This document shows, piece by piece, positions 22,601 to 32,879 of a DNA stretch of 64,000 nt (positions are counted from its first letter, which is position 1; each line of letters starts with the position of its first letter). A model generated the notes under the pieces. It saw only the letters and a list, made by a program, of their open reading frames with translations, was not told the origin of the DNA and ran no database searches. The stretch comes from Enchytraeus crypticus (Eukaryota; Annelida; Clitellata; Enchytraeida; Enchytraeidae). The position numbers were made by a program, and so were the translations under genes. The DNA is taken from positions 1 to 64,000 of the forward strand of contig CAJHZI010000506.1 of NCBI GenBank assembly GCA_905160935.1. The letters run 5' to 3'.

Positions 22601-25144
22601 TTCCGTAGAGAGTAGCTAAATTGCCTGCATTTATTGGCGTTGTGCTTTCGTAAGTAGTGACGATTAGGCGATCGATGAATGCTGTAGTGTAATGACAATA
22701 ACGTCGACACTCAACATAAAAATCTTCGGTGGATGTTTGAAGTCGAATTATGGCAATTATGAAGACAATTGATAAACAACTGAAGTGTAAACGATCGTAA
22801 CATTATGCAATAGATTGCATTTATGATGAATACATTGAATAGATATCAAAGATGTATCATTCAAGAATGTATAAGCCTATTTCTCTCTTTTTCTCATTCT
22901 CACTCGCTCTCTCACTCACTCACTCACTAACTCTCTCTCTCTCTCTCTTGCGTAGTAATCTTGCGCAGTGGCAGCTTCAAGGTACACATTCCTACTCACA
23001 GTCTGCTTTCACGCTCAGTATTTAGAAATTCATTGACTAAGAAATTGATTCTAAAATCATAATTAAAAAAATACTAAATTAAATTAATAACTAACATTTT
23101 AAAATTTAATAAAGAAATTCAAGTTTATTTATCTATAGCCTAAACGATTGAAATCTATGAATAATTAATAAAAACGTAAATTTCCAAAATGTCATTATAT
23201 TGTGCGTTAAAATGCAAGTTTGAGAGGTTTTTGCCTCTACAATTGTCTGTAACGCTTAAATCTAAATTTAATTTTTACGTTAATTTACAGAGAGCAGATA
23301 ATTTATTAGTGGATTGATTGACCTAGCAAGCTACAAATTCATATTAAGAAACTTATAACAAATTATATTTCAAGTGAAGAGTATAAGATAATTATGGTAA
23401 GTTTAACGGCTTGATTCAGCACCACAGGGTACAGATGTAGAAAATTCACCAGTGTACAGGTGGAGATAATCCACTGGTGTACAGGTGGAGATAATCCACT
23501 GGTGTACAGGTGGAGATAATCCACCAGTGTACAGGTGGAGATAATCCACCAATGTACAGGTGGAGAGAGTCTACTAGTGTACATGTGGAGATAATCCATC
23601 AGTGTACAGGTGGAGATAATCCACTGGTGTACAGGTGGAGATAATCCATCAGTGTACAGGAGGAAATAATCTACCAGTGTACATGTGGAGATAATCCACT
23701 GGCGTACAGGTGGAGATAATCCACCAGTGTACATGAGGAAGCAGTACCACAGGGATTAGAGTTCGTAGCCTTCTGCTTGTAAGATAAACGTTCGTTTTCG
23801 CGTGATAAGGGATGCAATCAGAGATATATTATACTAACAACCAAGCATGCTCGTAACTCGGCCATCCATCCAACCAATGCGGGGTTTAGCGGGACTAACT
23901 CAGTGGATAAAATGAGGGCAACACAGGGGAACTCAGTTCCACTGGCTCTCATTTTTCTGAATTGGATCCCCTTCTAGAGGCCCATATTAGATACACTATG
24001 GGCCCTGTATCATGAAAGAGAGGCCGAAAATTGTAACAATTCCGCTGGTTCTCAATTCAATTCACACTTTAGCCGCTGGGTTTATGTATAAAGGTTTCGC
24101 CCAAGTACTCAATTCAACGAATAAATAATCCAATTAGGTTTGTGAAGTAGCCCAAATCTAATTATATTATACTTTAAATATTAAAACAACTACAGTGTTT
24201 GATTTTATATCGCACCTGAATAATGCATTCGGAATCCTCTAGCTGAAAGCCTTTCATTCGTTTGAAAGTTTATCCTAATAACTCTACTTCCGCTTTTCAC
24301 GAATCTTAGGTCGGACGTTACACGACGTCCTGCACCCCAATTCATATCCCAATCCATATCATCTCTCCAGTTGTACTCCAACCAGTCGTCCGGAAGAACC
24401 GCATTCGGGATAAGGACCAAATCATAGTCCAATACTTCCAGGTTAATTAAGGATCCGTTGTATCCTACAAGAGTGCACGAGCATTTAACATTGTCCGGAT
24501 AATTACTGGGATACCCTGGAGAGATAATATAACCGGAAGTCTGTGGCGCACCGGAAGTAGAATAGTTTACAGCGCCCCCACAAATATCCAGAGTTGGAGA
24601 GATCTGATCTGCAAGAGCTAAAATATAAAAATTATTAAACCAATAAATAAATTAATAATACAACGAAGACGTCTGCTTGATAGGAAATTATGAAACTGAT
24701 TTCAATTATGTAGATATTTTGCAGAGTTTAGATTTTCAGACTAATTGGACGTTCGAAACTTCAGAGTTAAATAAATGCACTTCGACAGAAGTTCTTTATT
24801 AGTAAACAGGAATCGTCCATTCCACTTTAGCAGATATTGAATTATTCCACACAACACATATTCTTAGATGGATTAGGTAATTAGAAGCTAACAGACATCA
24901 TTGAAGACCACAACAACAACAACAACAATACGATTAGAGCGCTACAGTTGTCCATGACAACATCAAAAATATGGAAGTAAATTGAAACCGGTTGTCAGTG
25001 AGGTCAGGCTATAACTGAGTGACTCATCCAAATATTTCAAGGTCCAGAGAATGATAGGTTAAGATGTGGTATTGTTTGAGAATTGTAGTGAGAATGAAGC
25101 CGAGGCGCGCCAAGAGTTGTCCTCCTGTACATTCAAGTTCTCTC

Positions 25145-25207
<63 letters not shown>

Positions 25208-25861
25208 CGTTCTGCTTAGTGGCAGGTTCTTGGTACATATTCATACAAGAGTCTGGTTTCCGCTCTCCATAAAGATCACTCAACAGATAAACAAATAAAT
25301 CTTTTTACAAAAGGCTACACCTTATCAATACCGTACGTAACCTATAGATTGGAAAAATATGTGGCTTTACTGTTGGCTTCCCGATATCTTCGAACCTGAG
25401 TTGTCGCCTCTACGATACGTGCACTTAATTTATTAGGGGTTGGTTGATTTTTCAGGGTCCCGGACACGACATGGGACATACTATTGACAAGAAAATATTT
25501 AAAAAATTCTAAGAAAAAACAGGCAAGGATATTTCACTAATGCCTAACTAGGTCGGTATGCCTAATTAAGTCAGAATTCTTTACCGATAACTTCTTAGCA
25601 GAATTACGAAACAAACTCTGAGAATAGTCAGTCAAATCCTGTTTGTCATTTCAAGAATATGAAAACGAACGAAAGGAGACATTTGATGACGTTACGTAGA
25701 TTTATATGTGGAATGTGTATAAGCTCACACCACAGAGCTATATAGATCTATTGCAATACTCTGTGTTCCTAGAATTTAGTAATCGCATCTGTCTACCTAC
25801 CTGCGCATAGGCCCACTGCTATTAACAGACTATTTGCTGAAAGGACATATTTTCTTTCCAT
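14622..25861 (-). CDS. Predicted single-pass receptor: signal peptide-CUB-SUEL lectin-CUB-TM-tail, eight exons
   Basis: Exons on the minus strand: 25801-25861, 24216-24617, 21798-21863, 19930-20262, 18938-19345, 17684-17842, 16174-16252, 14622-14904. All borders are GT-AG and every phase fits (1,1,1,1,1,1,2). The total is 596 codons plus stop. Exon 1 encodes a signal peptide (MERKYVLSANSLLIAVGLCA). Exons 2 and 5 each hold a CUB domain (SGYIISPGYPSNYP and EGYIHSPDYPSHYP). Exon 3 is a 22-codon linker. Exon 4 is a SUEL/galactose-binding-lectin-like domain with its Cys pattern (LSCPG, CMHRQSC, VDYYC). Exon 6 is a Ser/Thr-rich stalk, exon 7 a transmembrane helix (LVLGLSVLAGLLIIFF), exon 8 a basic stop-transfer RKRRR plus a cytoplasmic tail of about 95 residues with several Tyr, including DYYTM. 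No ligand or pathway can be stated. Its many extracellular phase 1 introns are typical of shuffled domains. Confidence 0.85.
14905..15340. other. Intron 7 of the receptor gene, left part
   Basis: AT-rich intron upstream (in gene sense) of the last exon. No further exon or repeat family recognised. Confidence 0.5.
15419..15916 (-). mobile_element. LINE-type C-terminal endonuclease fragment
   Basis: A frame of 165 codons includes LGLHGLSCKRSSGRMSRHHN, then RPDGMTLVPWCNGKCAVWDV and VVPVTIET. The RPDG...WDV...ET spacing looks like a PD-(D/E)XK nuclease as found at the C-terminus of some animal reverse-transcriptase elements, preceded by a Cys/His motif. The end QRLSMTLQRLNAVC also fits that family. 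No reverse transcriptase is nearby, so this is a truncated copy in intron 7 of the receptor gene. It is followed by an (ATT)n run at 15945-15981. Confidence 0.6.
15985..16160 (+). repeat. SINE family A, partial
   Basis: Contains GTCCGGGTTG, AGAAAGGGCATTCGGTTGGT and the tail TCCTAGTTCAACTGGGATTT followed by GATGATGATG. Antisense to the receptor gene, it ends about 12 bases from the donor of exon 7. Confidence 0.75.
16203..16561. repeat. 17-bp minisatellite next to the exon 7 acceptor
   Basis: About 18 copies of CAACCAATAAATAACAT, the right ones nearly identical. The first units overlap the branch/polypyrimidine region directly upstream (gene sense) of the receptor exon 7 acceptor at 16252. 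A further six or so copies lie at 16934-17035. Confidence 0.92.
16562..16933. other. Non-repeat block inside the 17-bp array
   Basis: About 370 bases that split the 17-bp array. Both flanks carry AATAAAT, but that string is also part of the array unit, so a target-site duplication cannot be claimed. Contents unrecognised, no coding frame. Confidence 0.5.
16934..17035. repeat. 17-bp minisatellite, second block
   Basis: Degenerate continuation of the array at 16203-16561 (units such as CAACCAATAAATAACAT), separated from it by an unrelated block. Confidence 0.85.
17843..18012. repeat. Tandem repeat abutting the exon 6 acceptor
   Basis: Units built on AAGAAATATCAATAAGAAAT, with a longer period of about 85 bases seen twice. 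On the gene strand this is a pyrimidine-rich ATTGATATTTCTTATT series that runs straight into the acceptor before exon 6 (17842). Confidence 0.8.
18480..18572. repeat. (TATTAA)n low-complexity tract
   Basis: Repeats of AATATT/AATATTAAT in receptor intron 5, immediately before a SINE A copy. Confidence 0.85.
18570..18850 (+). repeat. SINE family A, full-length copy
   Basis: Head CCCCGTTTTGCGTTCGGGTT and CGCACGTGTCGTAGAAGGCG, middle AATGTCAGAAAGGACAGTCG and GGTTGGCGAGCGCCAAGGCT, end TATCCCGACCCCAGTTGAAC followed by AAGGGAAGATAATGAAG. It is the best reference copy of the family in this window. Antisense in receptor intron 5, about 90 bases beyond the exon 5 donor. Confidence 0.85.
19553..19600. 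repeat. (TA)n microsatellite
   Basis: About 48 bases of TA repeats in receptor intron 4. Confidence 0.95.
20690..21222. repeat. 19-bp minisatellite in receptor intron 3
   Basis: About 28 copies of GGTATCACCAGTATTCACT with C/T and other single changes. Because 57 bases equal 19 codons, an open frame of 169 codons appears, but it is a by-product of the repeat. Confidence 0.95.
21545..21770 (-). repeat. SINE family E, reverse copy
   Basis: On the minus strand: GGGAAACCACCTCAGAAGCC, later GAGCGAGAAAGCAGACTTTG, then GAACCTTCCACTTGGCAGTG. It matches 48755-48945. It ends about 27 bases upstream of the exon 3 donor side (21798). Confidence 0.8.
22240..22435. repeat. Possible MITE built on AAGTATCTTGAAGATA motifs
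   Basis: Repeated and inverted TATCTT/AAGATA strings, for example AAGTATCTTAAAAGTATCTT on the left and ATCTTCAAGATACT on the right. Looks like a non-autonomous DNA element, but ends and target duplication are unclear. Confidence 0.35.
22885..23025 (-). repeat. SINE family E tail fragment
   Basis: CT microsatellite followed by GCGCAGTGGCAGCTTCAAGG and TCACAGTCTGCTTTCACGCT, the tail part of SINE E in reverse. Confidence 0.6.
23440..23745. repeat. 25-bp minisatellite in receptor intron 2
   Basis: About 12-13 copies of a 25-base unit containing GTGTACAGGTGGAGATAATC. The 123-codon frame on the minus strand here reflects the 75-base (25-codon) super-period and is not a gene. Confidence 0.95.
23870..24130. 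repeat. MITE-like repeat related to 56986-57158
   Basis: Shares the core TGGCTCTCATTTTTCTGA and a following GGCC(C)ATATTAGATAC segment with the element at 56986-57158. More diverged, with longer ends. Confidence 0.55.
24920..25045 (-). mobile_element. L2/CR1-like LINE 3' UTR fragment
   Basis: AACAACAACAACAATACGAT followed by TAGAGCGCTACAGTTGTCCATG and GACAACATC resembles the reverse of the 3' end of the LINE at 53067-56180. Short and old, in receptor intron 1. Confidence 0.5.
25135..25480 (-). repeat. SINE family E, full reverse copy with (TC)n
   Basis: A (TC)n run (25135-25204), then TTCTGCTTAGTGGCAGGTTC, body, and at the far end the shared head TCGCCTCTACGATACGTGCA and GGGTCCCGGACACGACATGG. 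It shows that the head of SINE A also heads SINE E. Confidence 0.8.
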
Positions 25862-26569
25862 CGTTGAATTTGCGAACTACGCTGCAAAAAATATTTTACG
25901 ATTTATAAACTAAACTAAATCTCAGCACTGTTACGAAGTCTTAACTTACTTTTATTAAAGATTTATATATAATTTCGTTTCTACAACACTCCGTACGTCT
26001 AAAGCACGAGATAATTGTTGTGCAACCGGCAAGCAATGTGAGTCAACGACTGCTACTACTGCAATTCAAATTGTTTCACTCTAGAATCTGTGACAGCCTC
26101 ACAGCAGTTAGCCTTTGAGCTAATTTACGCTACATAACCAAAACACTCACTGACATGAGTTCATAAACCGTAAGCTGTACCACTATGGGACGATTATAAG
26201 CAAGAAAGCGAGGAGGGCAATATGGGAGACCACTTACAATAGAAAACCTAATTTTCCAAGATAAATGCTACTGCAGGGTTTAGTGTAGGCCTAGTATTTG
26301 TGATTGGAAGAACTTGTTTGAACTATGAAGTGTGAAAAGGGATTGTGAGTAGAAATATGTGCCGTAGACCTTTCAATAGACAGAACCCGAGATAACTGTT
26401 AATTTAATTATGGCATCCATATCTTTTAGGCTTAATTCTTACGTTTTTTCAACCTTTGTGCCGTCAAACTGATCTCGAGCGAATCACTAATCGTAATTGC
26501 ACTGGTCTACAAAAACTAATTTGAAATTGGAATAACGGATTTTAGTGTCTTCAGTAGAGTTTATATGAC

Positions 26570-26720
26570 AGGATGGGTCATGTCCTGAGAGGGAATGATT
26601 ACTAAAAGATTTAATTGAAGGCAGAATGGAAGCAAAAAAATAGAGGAAGACCGAGACTATGGATGCTGGTTGATTTTATAACTAATTCGAATGTTAATAT
26701 AAAGAGAAATATAGAGATTG
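26570..26720 (+). mobile_element. Decayed LINE 3' coding tail (GA-tail family)
   Basis: Translation shows a GHVLRG-like piece, then LIEGRMEAK and RGRPRLWML, a damaged copy of the tail seen at 12293-12505. Lies between host genes 1 and 2. Confidence 0.6.
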
Positions 26721-27004
26721 AAATATGCGATATAGTTATATTAATACTGAAGTCCTGCGTTGAAAATGATTCTACTGTATTAGGCCTACTTATAATACTC
26801 TAGTAGGCTACTCTTTACCTGCTAAACTTCGCTCTTGTTTTTCTCTTTCAATATTCTTCTCTAGAAAGCTTAAGACTTACCATTTCCGACCTTAGACATA
26901 ATCAATCTACCCTGACCATATTTTGATCAACGGACTGACTTTCTTTTAGGACTCTACTTCTCCTCAGCACATTTCTTTTGCAGATTGGTCGGGGTGAATT
27001 TGTA

Positions 27005-27078
27005 GTGATGTGTGCTGTTGGGGATGTCCCTGACATCATCCCTGGATGAGGAAACGGACGTTAAACCTTTATTATTAT
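27005..27078 (+). repeat. SINE family C tail
   Basis: GGGGATGTCCCTGACATCAT, then GATGAGGAAACGGACGTTAA and ACC plus (TTA)n. The same tail occurs in reverse at 46578-46640 and 51925-51990. The GAGGAAACxGACGTTAA string also ends SINE B. Confidence 0.65.
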
Positions 27079-27369
27079 TATTGTTATTATTATTATTATC
27101 TAAATCTATGTCCGCAAAAAGTTAAACGTTGCTGATTATTATTATTATTATTAACGAATATAATTATATATATACAGTATATACATGTATATATAGTCTC
27201 GCAGATTTAGACTTTCTTTTATGCTCTCTTTCATCAAGAATCACTGTACGGCAATAGTTTGCAAGAATTCTGGCACTCCACTTAGATTAGTATTGTGATT
27301 GTCTTCACTAACATATCCTGATGGAATCCTTAACCAATAATTAACACTAACTGCTTTTTCAGAGAAACA

Positions 27370-27612
27370 TTGCCGTAAAAAACCTTTTAGCGTGCCTTAT
27401 ATCCCTATTTGGGGTTGACAGGGACGGTGCTAGATAGAAAGCGAAACACTAAGGTCGACTATACATCGGCCTGACACCACAAAGTGTACACGATTGGGTT
27501 TTTATACGTCCCTCGTAATAGGAAACCCCACGTCGCTAGGCAGTCTCGAAATCGCGATCTCTCGTTCAAGAGACGAGCTCTCTACCACTACGCCACAAAG
27601 CGCTCCTTTATG
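27370..27612 (-). repeat. tRNA-derived SINE (family G)
   Basis: On the minus strand an A box (TGGCGTAGTGGTAGAG) and a B-box-like GATTTCGAGACTGCC, then a body with GGGGTTTCCTATTACGAGGG and an end GGGATATAAGGCACGCTAAA. The body end recurs at 37487-37560. Not a true tRNA: the arms do not close. Confidence 0.6.
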
Positions 27613-27739
27613 GCTAACGCATTTCCGCATATTTTATGCATTGCTTCGCTGCACGATAATTTCTTGTAAAGTCACTAACCATAGCTTCAATGAAATCCAG
27701 GTACGCAACTCTTGACCTTCGAGCTTCCTATTACACTTA

Positions 27740-28745
27740 CCTTATCGAATCTTCGAATCTCAAGTTTATGTAAATAACATTGATTTGTTTGTACAAGTTC
27801 AGAAGTTCTTTCATTTTACCAGGGTGTTAAAATGAATGTTTCAATTAAATACATCGTATATATAACTGCGTAGTGAACTTTTCTTCTTAAACGTATATTA
27901 TCAGTTTACCTTTCTAGATAGTACCACATTTTATTTGATTCAATTATATATTATAACGAAATTAATTAAATTATCTTATTTTATAATTATATTTAGTATA
28001 TACATACAATAGCTAAAATATTCTTTAAATATTGTTGTATCATGTAACCTACTTTTTTAAAATAATTTGTAATTTAAGCAACAATATCTCATTGACCGAG
28101 AGTGATAGAGTCAAAGCAAAATCAGATATAAATTCACTACAAAAATTACACAAGAAAAGTATAGCATTAATTGAAAACTGTGTCAATTTTCTGTATAGCA
28201 GTTCCGTGTGTAAAGCTTTTGATGATTGGTCATTTTTTATCCTTAACCATTAACACGCCTGAGAAGCGACAATGCAATAAAATTTGTAAAAACATAAAAA
28301 CTTCAAGGGTCGAAAGCAGTCAAATTAAAATAGCCATATTATAAAGTTCGAAATGATTAATGGTTAGCAGAAGTTTATATTGAAGTAATTTGAAATAGAT
28401 GAAAAAATGTATCTCGCATTTTCTCATCCGAGTCAATGCTGCGCAAAAACTAGGAAGATGAAACCTAAATAAATTAATAGAAAGGGCATCAACAGCGGAG
28501 GAACATATGGATTTGACACTGTGAATTTAGTCCAACAAATTAATTATTGAAATATTTCCTGGCGCGGAGTGTTGCAGCAAATACTAGCTTGAGATACTTA
28601 CCAGTGTGTGTTGATATGCGGCGAATACTAGCTGAACATGTACCAGAGAAATCAATGAAGCGAGACAATTCCTTGTAGAGCCGTTCTAGCAGTTAAAACA
28701 AAGCAGTTAATAGTTGCAAGCATGCAATCAAAGCAGCTGTCATAA
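27740..28745. other. No gene recognised
   Basis: A 73-codon frame at 28032-28253 is AT-rich and without recognised motifs. No repeats of the families named here were seen. Confidence 0.4.
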
Positions 28746-28750
28746 CAGTG

Positions 28751-28884
28751 GCTGGAGCCAGTGGCGATGTCGGTAAGATATTCGATCGCGGATCAGTATG
28801 TGCGGGGTTTAAATCCTGGGCTCGGCCATCACTGATATCGCTTTCGATTGAGGAAACTGACGTTAACATTAGCTTTACCAGCTT
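28751..28884 (+). repeat. SINE family B, full copy
   Basis: tRNA-derived: A box TGGCGATGTCGG and B-box-like GGTTTAAATCC, then GAGGAAACTGACGTTAACAT and TTAGCTTTACCAGC as the tail. The family consensus has A box TGGCGAAGTCGG and B box GGTTCAAATCC, close to the Pol III promoter consensus. Confidence 0.85.
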
Positions 28885-29351
28885 CCTTGCTTTACCAACA
28901 GTATGCCAGTAGCAACTACAGAAGCAGCTGTCGCTGTAGCAACAAAAGCAACGATATCAGCAACAGCAGTGGCAGCTGTTTTAACTTCCAAGTGATAGCA
29001 GTAGCAGTGATACAAGTAGCAGCAGCTGTATCAGCGGCTATCAGCTAGCGTCATTGACGTGGCTAGAAATCTTTTAGCTTTATCGACCCCTGATCAAAAT
29101 TTGACATACGAGAGGTCTGCATTAATTTAACCTTAGAAACAGCTCAAATGATGTTCTTAATTGCAGGCCCCATATATCAATGCACTTCTACGTACGTATT
29201 CGATTTTACTGAGCAACAGTGGCCCCTCCGTCCTAGCACCCCCGCCCGGGCACACCCGTCCGAGCACCCAAATCCTCGGGAACCTCAAATCCCCGGGCAC
29301 CCTAATTCCCAGCATCCCAATCAACGGCTCCCCCAAAGTCAAAACGAAACT

Positions 29352-29618
29352 ACAACATCACCATCATCATCTTTCCTTGAATCCCAGTTTAACTCTCTGT
29401 CCTACATCATATCATCAGATATCATGTCAATCCCATATTTGAGACTTTTCCATTCGTTTAAATTTTTGTAGCAATTTATGGAGCCTAAGCGCTCACCAAC
29501 CGAATGCCCTTTCTGACGTTGGTATGGATCTTTATGCTTCAGTCGCCTTCTACGACACGTGCAGTCACCGGTAGGTCAATTCTTCAAACTACCGGGACAC
29601 AACACGGGGAAAAAACGA
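29352..29618 (-). repeat. SINE family A, full reverse copy
   Basis: TCATCATC run, CCTTGAATCCCAGTTTAACT, GCGCTCACCAACCGAATGCC, GCCTTCTACGACACGTGCAG and finally GGGACACAACACGGGG: the reverse of the copy at 18570-18850. Confidence 0.85.
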
Positions 29619-29639
29619 AACTACAACATAATAATAAAA

Positions 29640-30600
29640 CGAGAACTTTACGAATCTGAAAATTAAACTATAGTAATTTGAAACTATATACTGTAACTGT
29701 GAAATTGTGTGATTGGAATTTAGGAAATTAGATTACTAAATACTAGAAATAATTTAACTCTTAATAATTCTCAATGCTCCAAATGCTCTAACTCTGTCCA
29801 ATGGCATGTATAAGCTTGTTTGTCACTGACATTACAGTAATACTTTTCCCTCATCGCATTCTATTCATATTCCTCTTAGAATTATTGGTATTTGCAAGAG
29901 TTCAAGAAAATAGGCCTAGATACACACCGTAAAGACTACAGCGGGCACCCTTAAAACAAACAAATCTTTTGAGGTAGTGTGGTTCCATATAGAAATAGCA
30001 TTCAGCAATGACTACTAGATGAAGTTTATTGCGAGAACTGTCAATGCAGTCCCACATGACCTAAACTATAATACTGCGTTCTTAGGGATGCTATACTGCG
30101 AAAAAATTAGGACGAAAAATAGAGTACATGTAGAGACAAAGTGTAATTTATTTCCATGTAAAATAGTGCCTACATTGATTCGATAAATCACAGATACTTT
30201 AAACGTTCCAAGAATAACAATACACAGTCTAGTACGCAAAGGAAAATAATTCACTGAACATGGGATACTATCAACAATTAGACACGTTACGCAGTCTACA
30301 ATATACTGAACAACTGAGTAAATAAGTAAATAAAAAACAAGCAATAATTCACAAGCTAAGCATAACTGTTAATTATTATAATTTCGAAGCGGCTAAATAT
30401 ATTTGTCAATAAATAAAAGTTGTAGACGACAGTATAGATCTACATTTTCTTGTTTACAATACTACGGATACAAAAATTAAATTGTCATAGTACGCTACCA
30501 CAAATAATGAGTAAACAGATGATGCAGTGAGTCAATCTATGTCAGGTTTCCATCGCCAACGTATAGTCTCTTCCGAGCTACTCGAAATATCGTTAGGTAG
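29640..30600. other. No feature recognised
   Basis: Intergenic AT-rich DNA. Short minus-strand frames (such as 30066-30344) have no recognisable motifs. Confidence 0.45.
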
Positions 30601-31115
30601 TTTTATCATTAAGAAGTACAATCGTAAATTAGTACCACAGTGAAGAAGTACAATCGTACATTAGTACCGCAGTGAAGAAGTACAATCGTACATTAGTACC
30701 ACAGGGAAGAAGTACAATCAATTATACCATAGTAAAGAAGTACAGTTGTCATTATCATCATCTTCTTCTTCCCTTGAAACCCGGTTTAACTAGGGTCGGG
30801 ATTTAGTCACTTTCGCAGCAATTTTGGAAGCCTAGGAGCTCACTAAACGATAGCCCTTCTGACTTTGGTTTTAGTACTTTGTCGCATTTTACGACGCGTA
30901 CAGTCCACGGTTGGTCTATTTTTCAGCAACTCGGACACAACACGGGTATAAAGAAGTGCAATCGTAAAGTAGTATAATCCTGAAGAAGTACAACAGTAAA
31001 GTAGCACAATGTCGAATAGTATAATCATTGTGAAAGAGCCGCATCGTAAAGTATAATATGACAATAGCGAAACAGTACAAACATAAATCAGTACAACCTT
31101 GAAGTAGTACAAATA
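30600..31115. repeat. 31-bp minisatellite split by a SINE
   Basis: About four copies of a 31-base unit with GAAGTACAATCGTACATTAG occupy 30600-30747. Degenerate units continue at 30950-31115. A SINE A copy sits between the two halves. Confidence 0.8.
30748..30951 (-). repeat. SINE family A inserted in the 31-bp array
   Basis: Reverse copy (TCATCATC run, GAAACCCGGTTTAACTAGGG ... CTCGGACACAACACGGG). The flanks TAAAGAAGTACAGTTGT and TAAAGAAGTGCAATCGT look like a target-site duplication, although they are also array units. Confidence 0.75.
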
Positions 31116-31119
31116 TGAA

Positions 31120-31875
31120 ACAGTACAAGAGTTTCCGAGGCAAGGGTTAAACATTTAAAAATAAAAGTACACTAAAGCAGGATGGCTTAGGACTTTACAA
31201 AAGAATACGTACAAAACTACGGTTGCCAACGCAGCAATAAATAAATTAAAAACAAAATTCGTTCTGAGTCACATTAATGAACTTAAATTCAATGTAGAAA
31301 AGTATGACTTGTAGGCTTACAGGATCTATGGCATTAGTACTACGGGATCAGTAGAATAAGTGCATTAGTGCATTACGATCTATAAAATGGTGCGAATTAG
31401 CTATTAAGCACACTACAAAGAAAAACTAGCATATATAAAAGTCGAAATTTCACCTTAATAAAATTCACAACAATCAGAATTACATTTCTTACAACAAAGC
31501 AATGATATATTTCTCTATAATATTATCCTAAACGAATATTATCGGAGGCAGGCATTAATAGATGTGAACACTAATATGCATATCGAATACGACAACACAT
31601 TCCTTCTAAACCTAAGTTAAAACATTCCACCTAAACCATCTAAATTAAAGTGTTGAGTCCTGGACAGTGAAGAATACACTAAATCTAAACAAACACAAGA
31701 GACGTTCATGGAAAAATGGAAAGCTCTTCAAACGACGAATTTTTCTAAACTAAAGTAAATCTACACTAAACTTTATAGAAATTTACATTTTAACTCATAG
31801 AAAGATTGGATCAAGCACAATATTAAGATACAACTTGTTAATTAGAAGAGTGCTCAATAGTGAGTGCACAAAGAT
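31120..31875. other. No feature recognised
   Basis: AT-rich intergenic DNA, no coding or repeat signal. Confidence 0.45.
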
Positions 31876-31879
31876 GATA

Positions 31880-32098
31880 GATTAGATAGACAGATAGATA
31901 GACACATAGATAGGTAGATAGATATAGGTAGGTAGATAGGTAGATAGATAGGTAGGTAGATAGATATGAGGTAGGTAGGTAGAGAGATAGATGGATAGAT
32001 AGGTAGGTAGAAAGATAGATAGATGGATAGATAGATAGGATAGATGGATAGTTAGGTAGGTAGTTAGCTAGATAGATAGATACATAGATAGATAGATT
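31880..32098. repeat. (GATA)n / (GGTA)n microsatellite
   Basis: About 220 bases of GATA with interspersed GGTA units. Confidence 0.95.
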
Positions 32099-32159
32099 TT
32101 AAGATTGTGGTAATAATAACGTAACAGTGATTCAGAAGTCCAACATTAGTTAACTTTGC

Positions 32160-32290
32160 ACCGGGCTGGGACTGTTGGGCAAGTTCTTCGACAGAGGAAC
32201 AGTAGGTGCAAGGTTCAAATCTAGTTCTCACCCAGTCACTGACATACTATCAAGCAGGAAACTAACACTAAACTTGGCTAAAGAATTATC
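32160..32290 (+). repeat. Diverged SINE B-like copy
   Basis: GGGCAAGTTCTTCGACAGAG, B-box-like GGTTCAAATCT, then GCAGGAAACTAACACTAAAC. A relative of SINE B, also seen at 61238-61345. Confidence 0.55.
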
Positions 32291-32879
32291 TGCTTGAATT
32301 TTTTTTATGAACAAGTTGAAACAGCATTCGGCAAGAAAATTAACGAAAAGTTTAATTGCTCAAGATTCAAGCAAACACTACTAATTAATAAGAAAAGCCT
32401 GAAAAATTAACATATATTATTTAGAAATGTTAAAAAACAGCGAATATATCACGTATAGATATTTGCAAGTATTACAACCGAATTGAATATAATACAGATC
32501 TATCATTTATCTATATCAGATTAGTTAATATAAAAATTTACAAAAAACAGCATATGTGAATTTACCTGACAAAGAACTCTAAATAACCTTAGACAATCAA
32601 TTTCGGCATCGCCATTCCTTGTTTAAAAATAAAAGACCTAATTAAACTGATCCATGTGCCAATCACAACAGTAGTTATAGAAGAAAGTGACGCAGATTAA
32701 CAATTTCACAACGGAACATAAGATATACAGTTTTTCTAACGAATGAATACGTTCATATAAACTGGCTCCTTCCATGCCAAATTGCCAATAAACAGCATTT
32801 CTTCTATTCAGGTCCTTCTGTTCTTAAAAGCCAAGCCAACAACAACAAAATAGCTAAAATGCTACTTTGTCCAAGTCAA

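Noticed and set aside
23363-23734. Open frame of 123 codons, minus strand
   Set aside because: Translation of the 25-bp minisatellite in receptor intron 2.
28032-28253. 73-codon frame, plus strand
   Set aside because: No motif, no splice context, AT-rich.
28848-29048. Ser/Ala-rich 66-codon frame
   Set aside because: Lies in the SINE B tail and a (AGCAGCAAC)-type low-complexity run.
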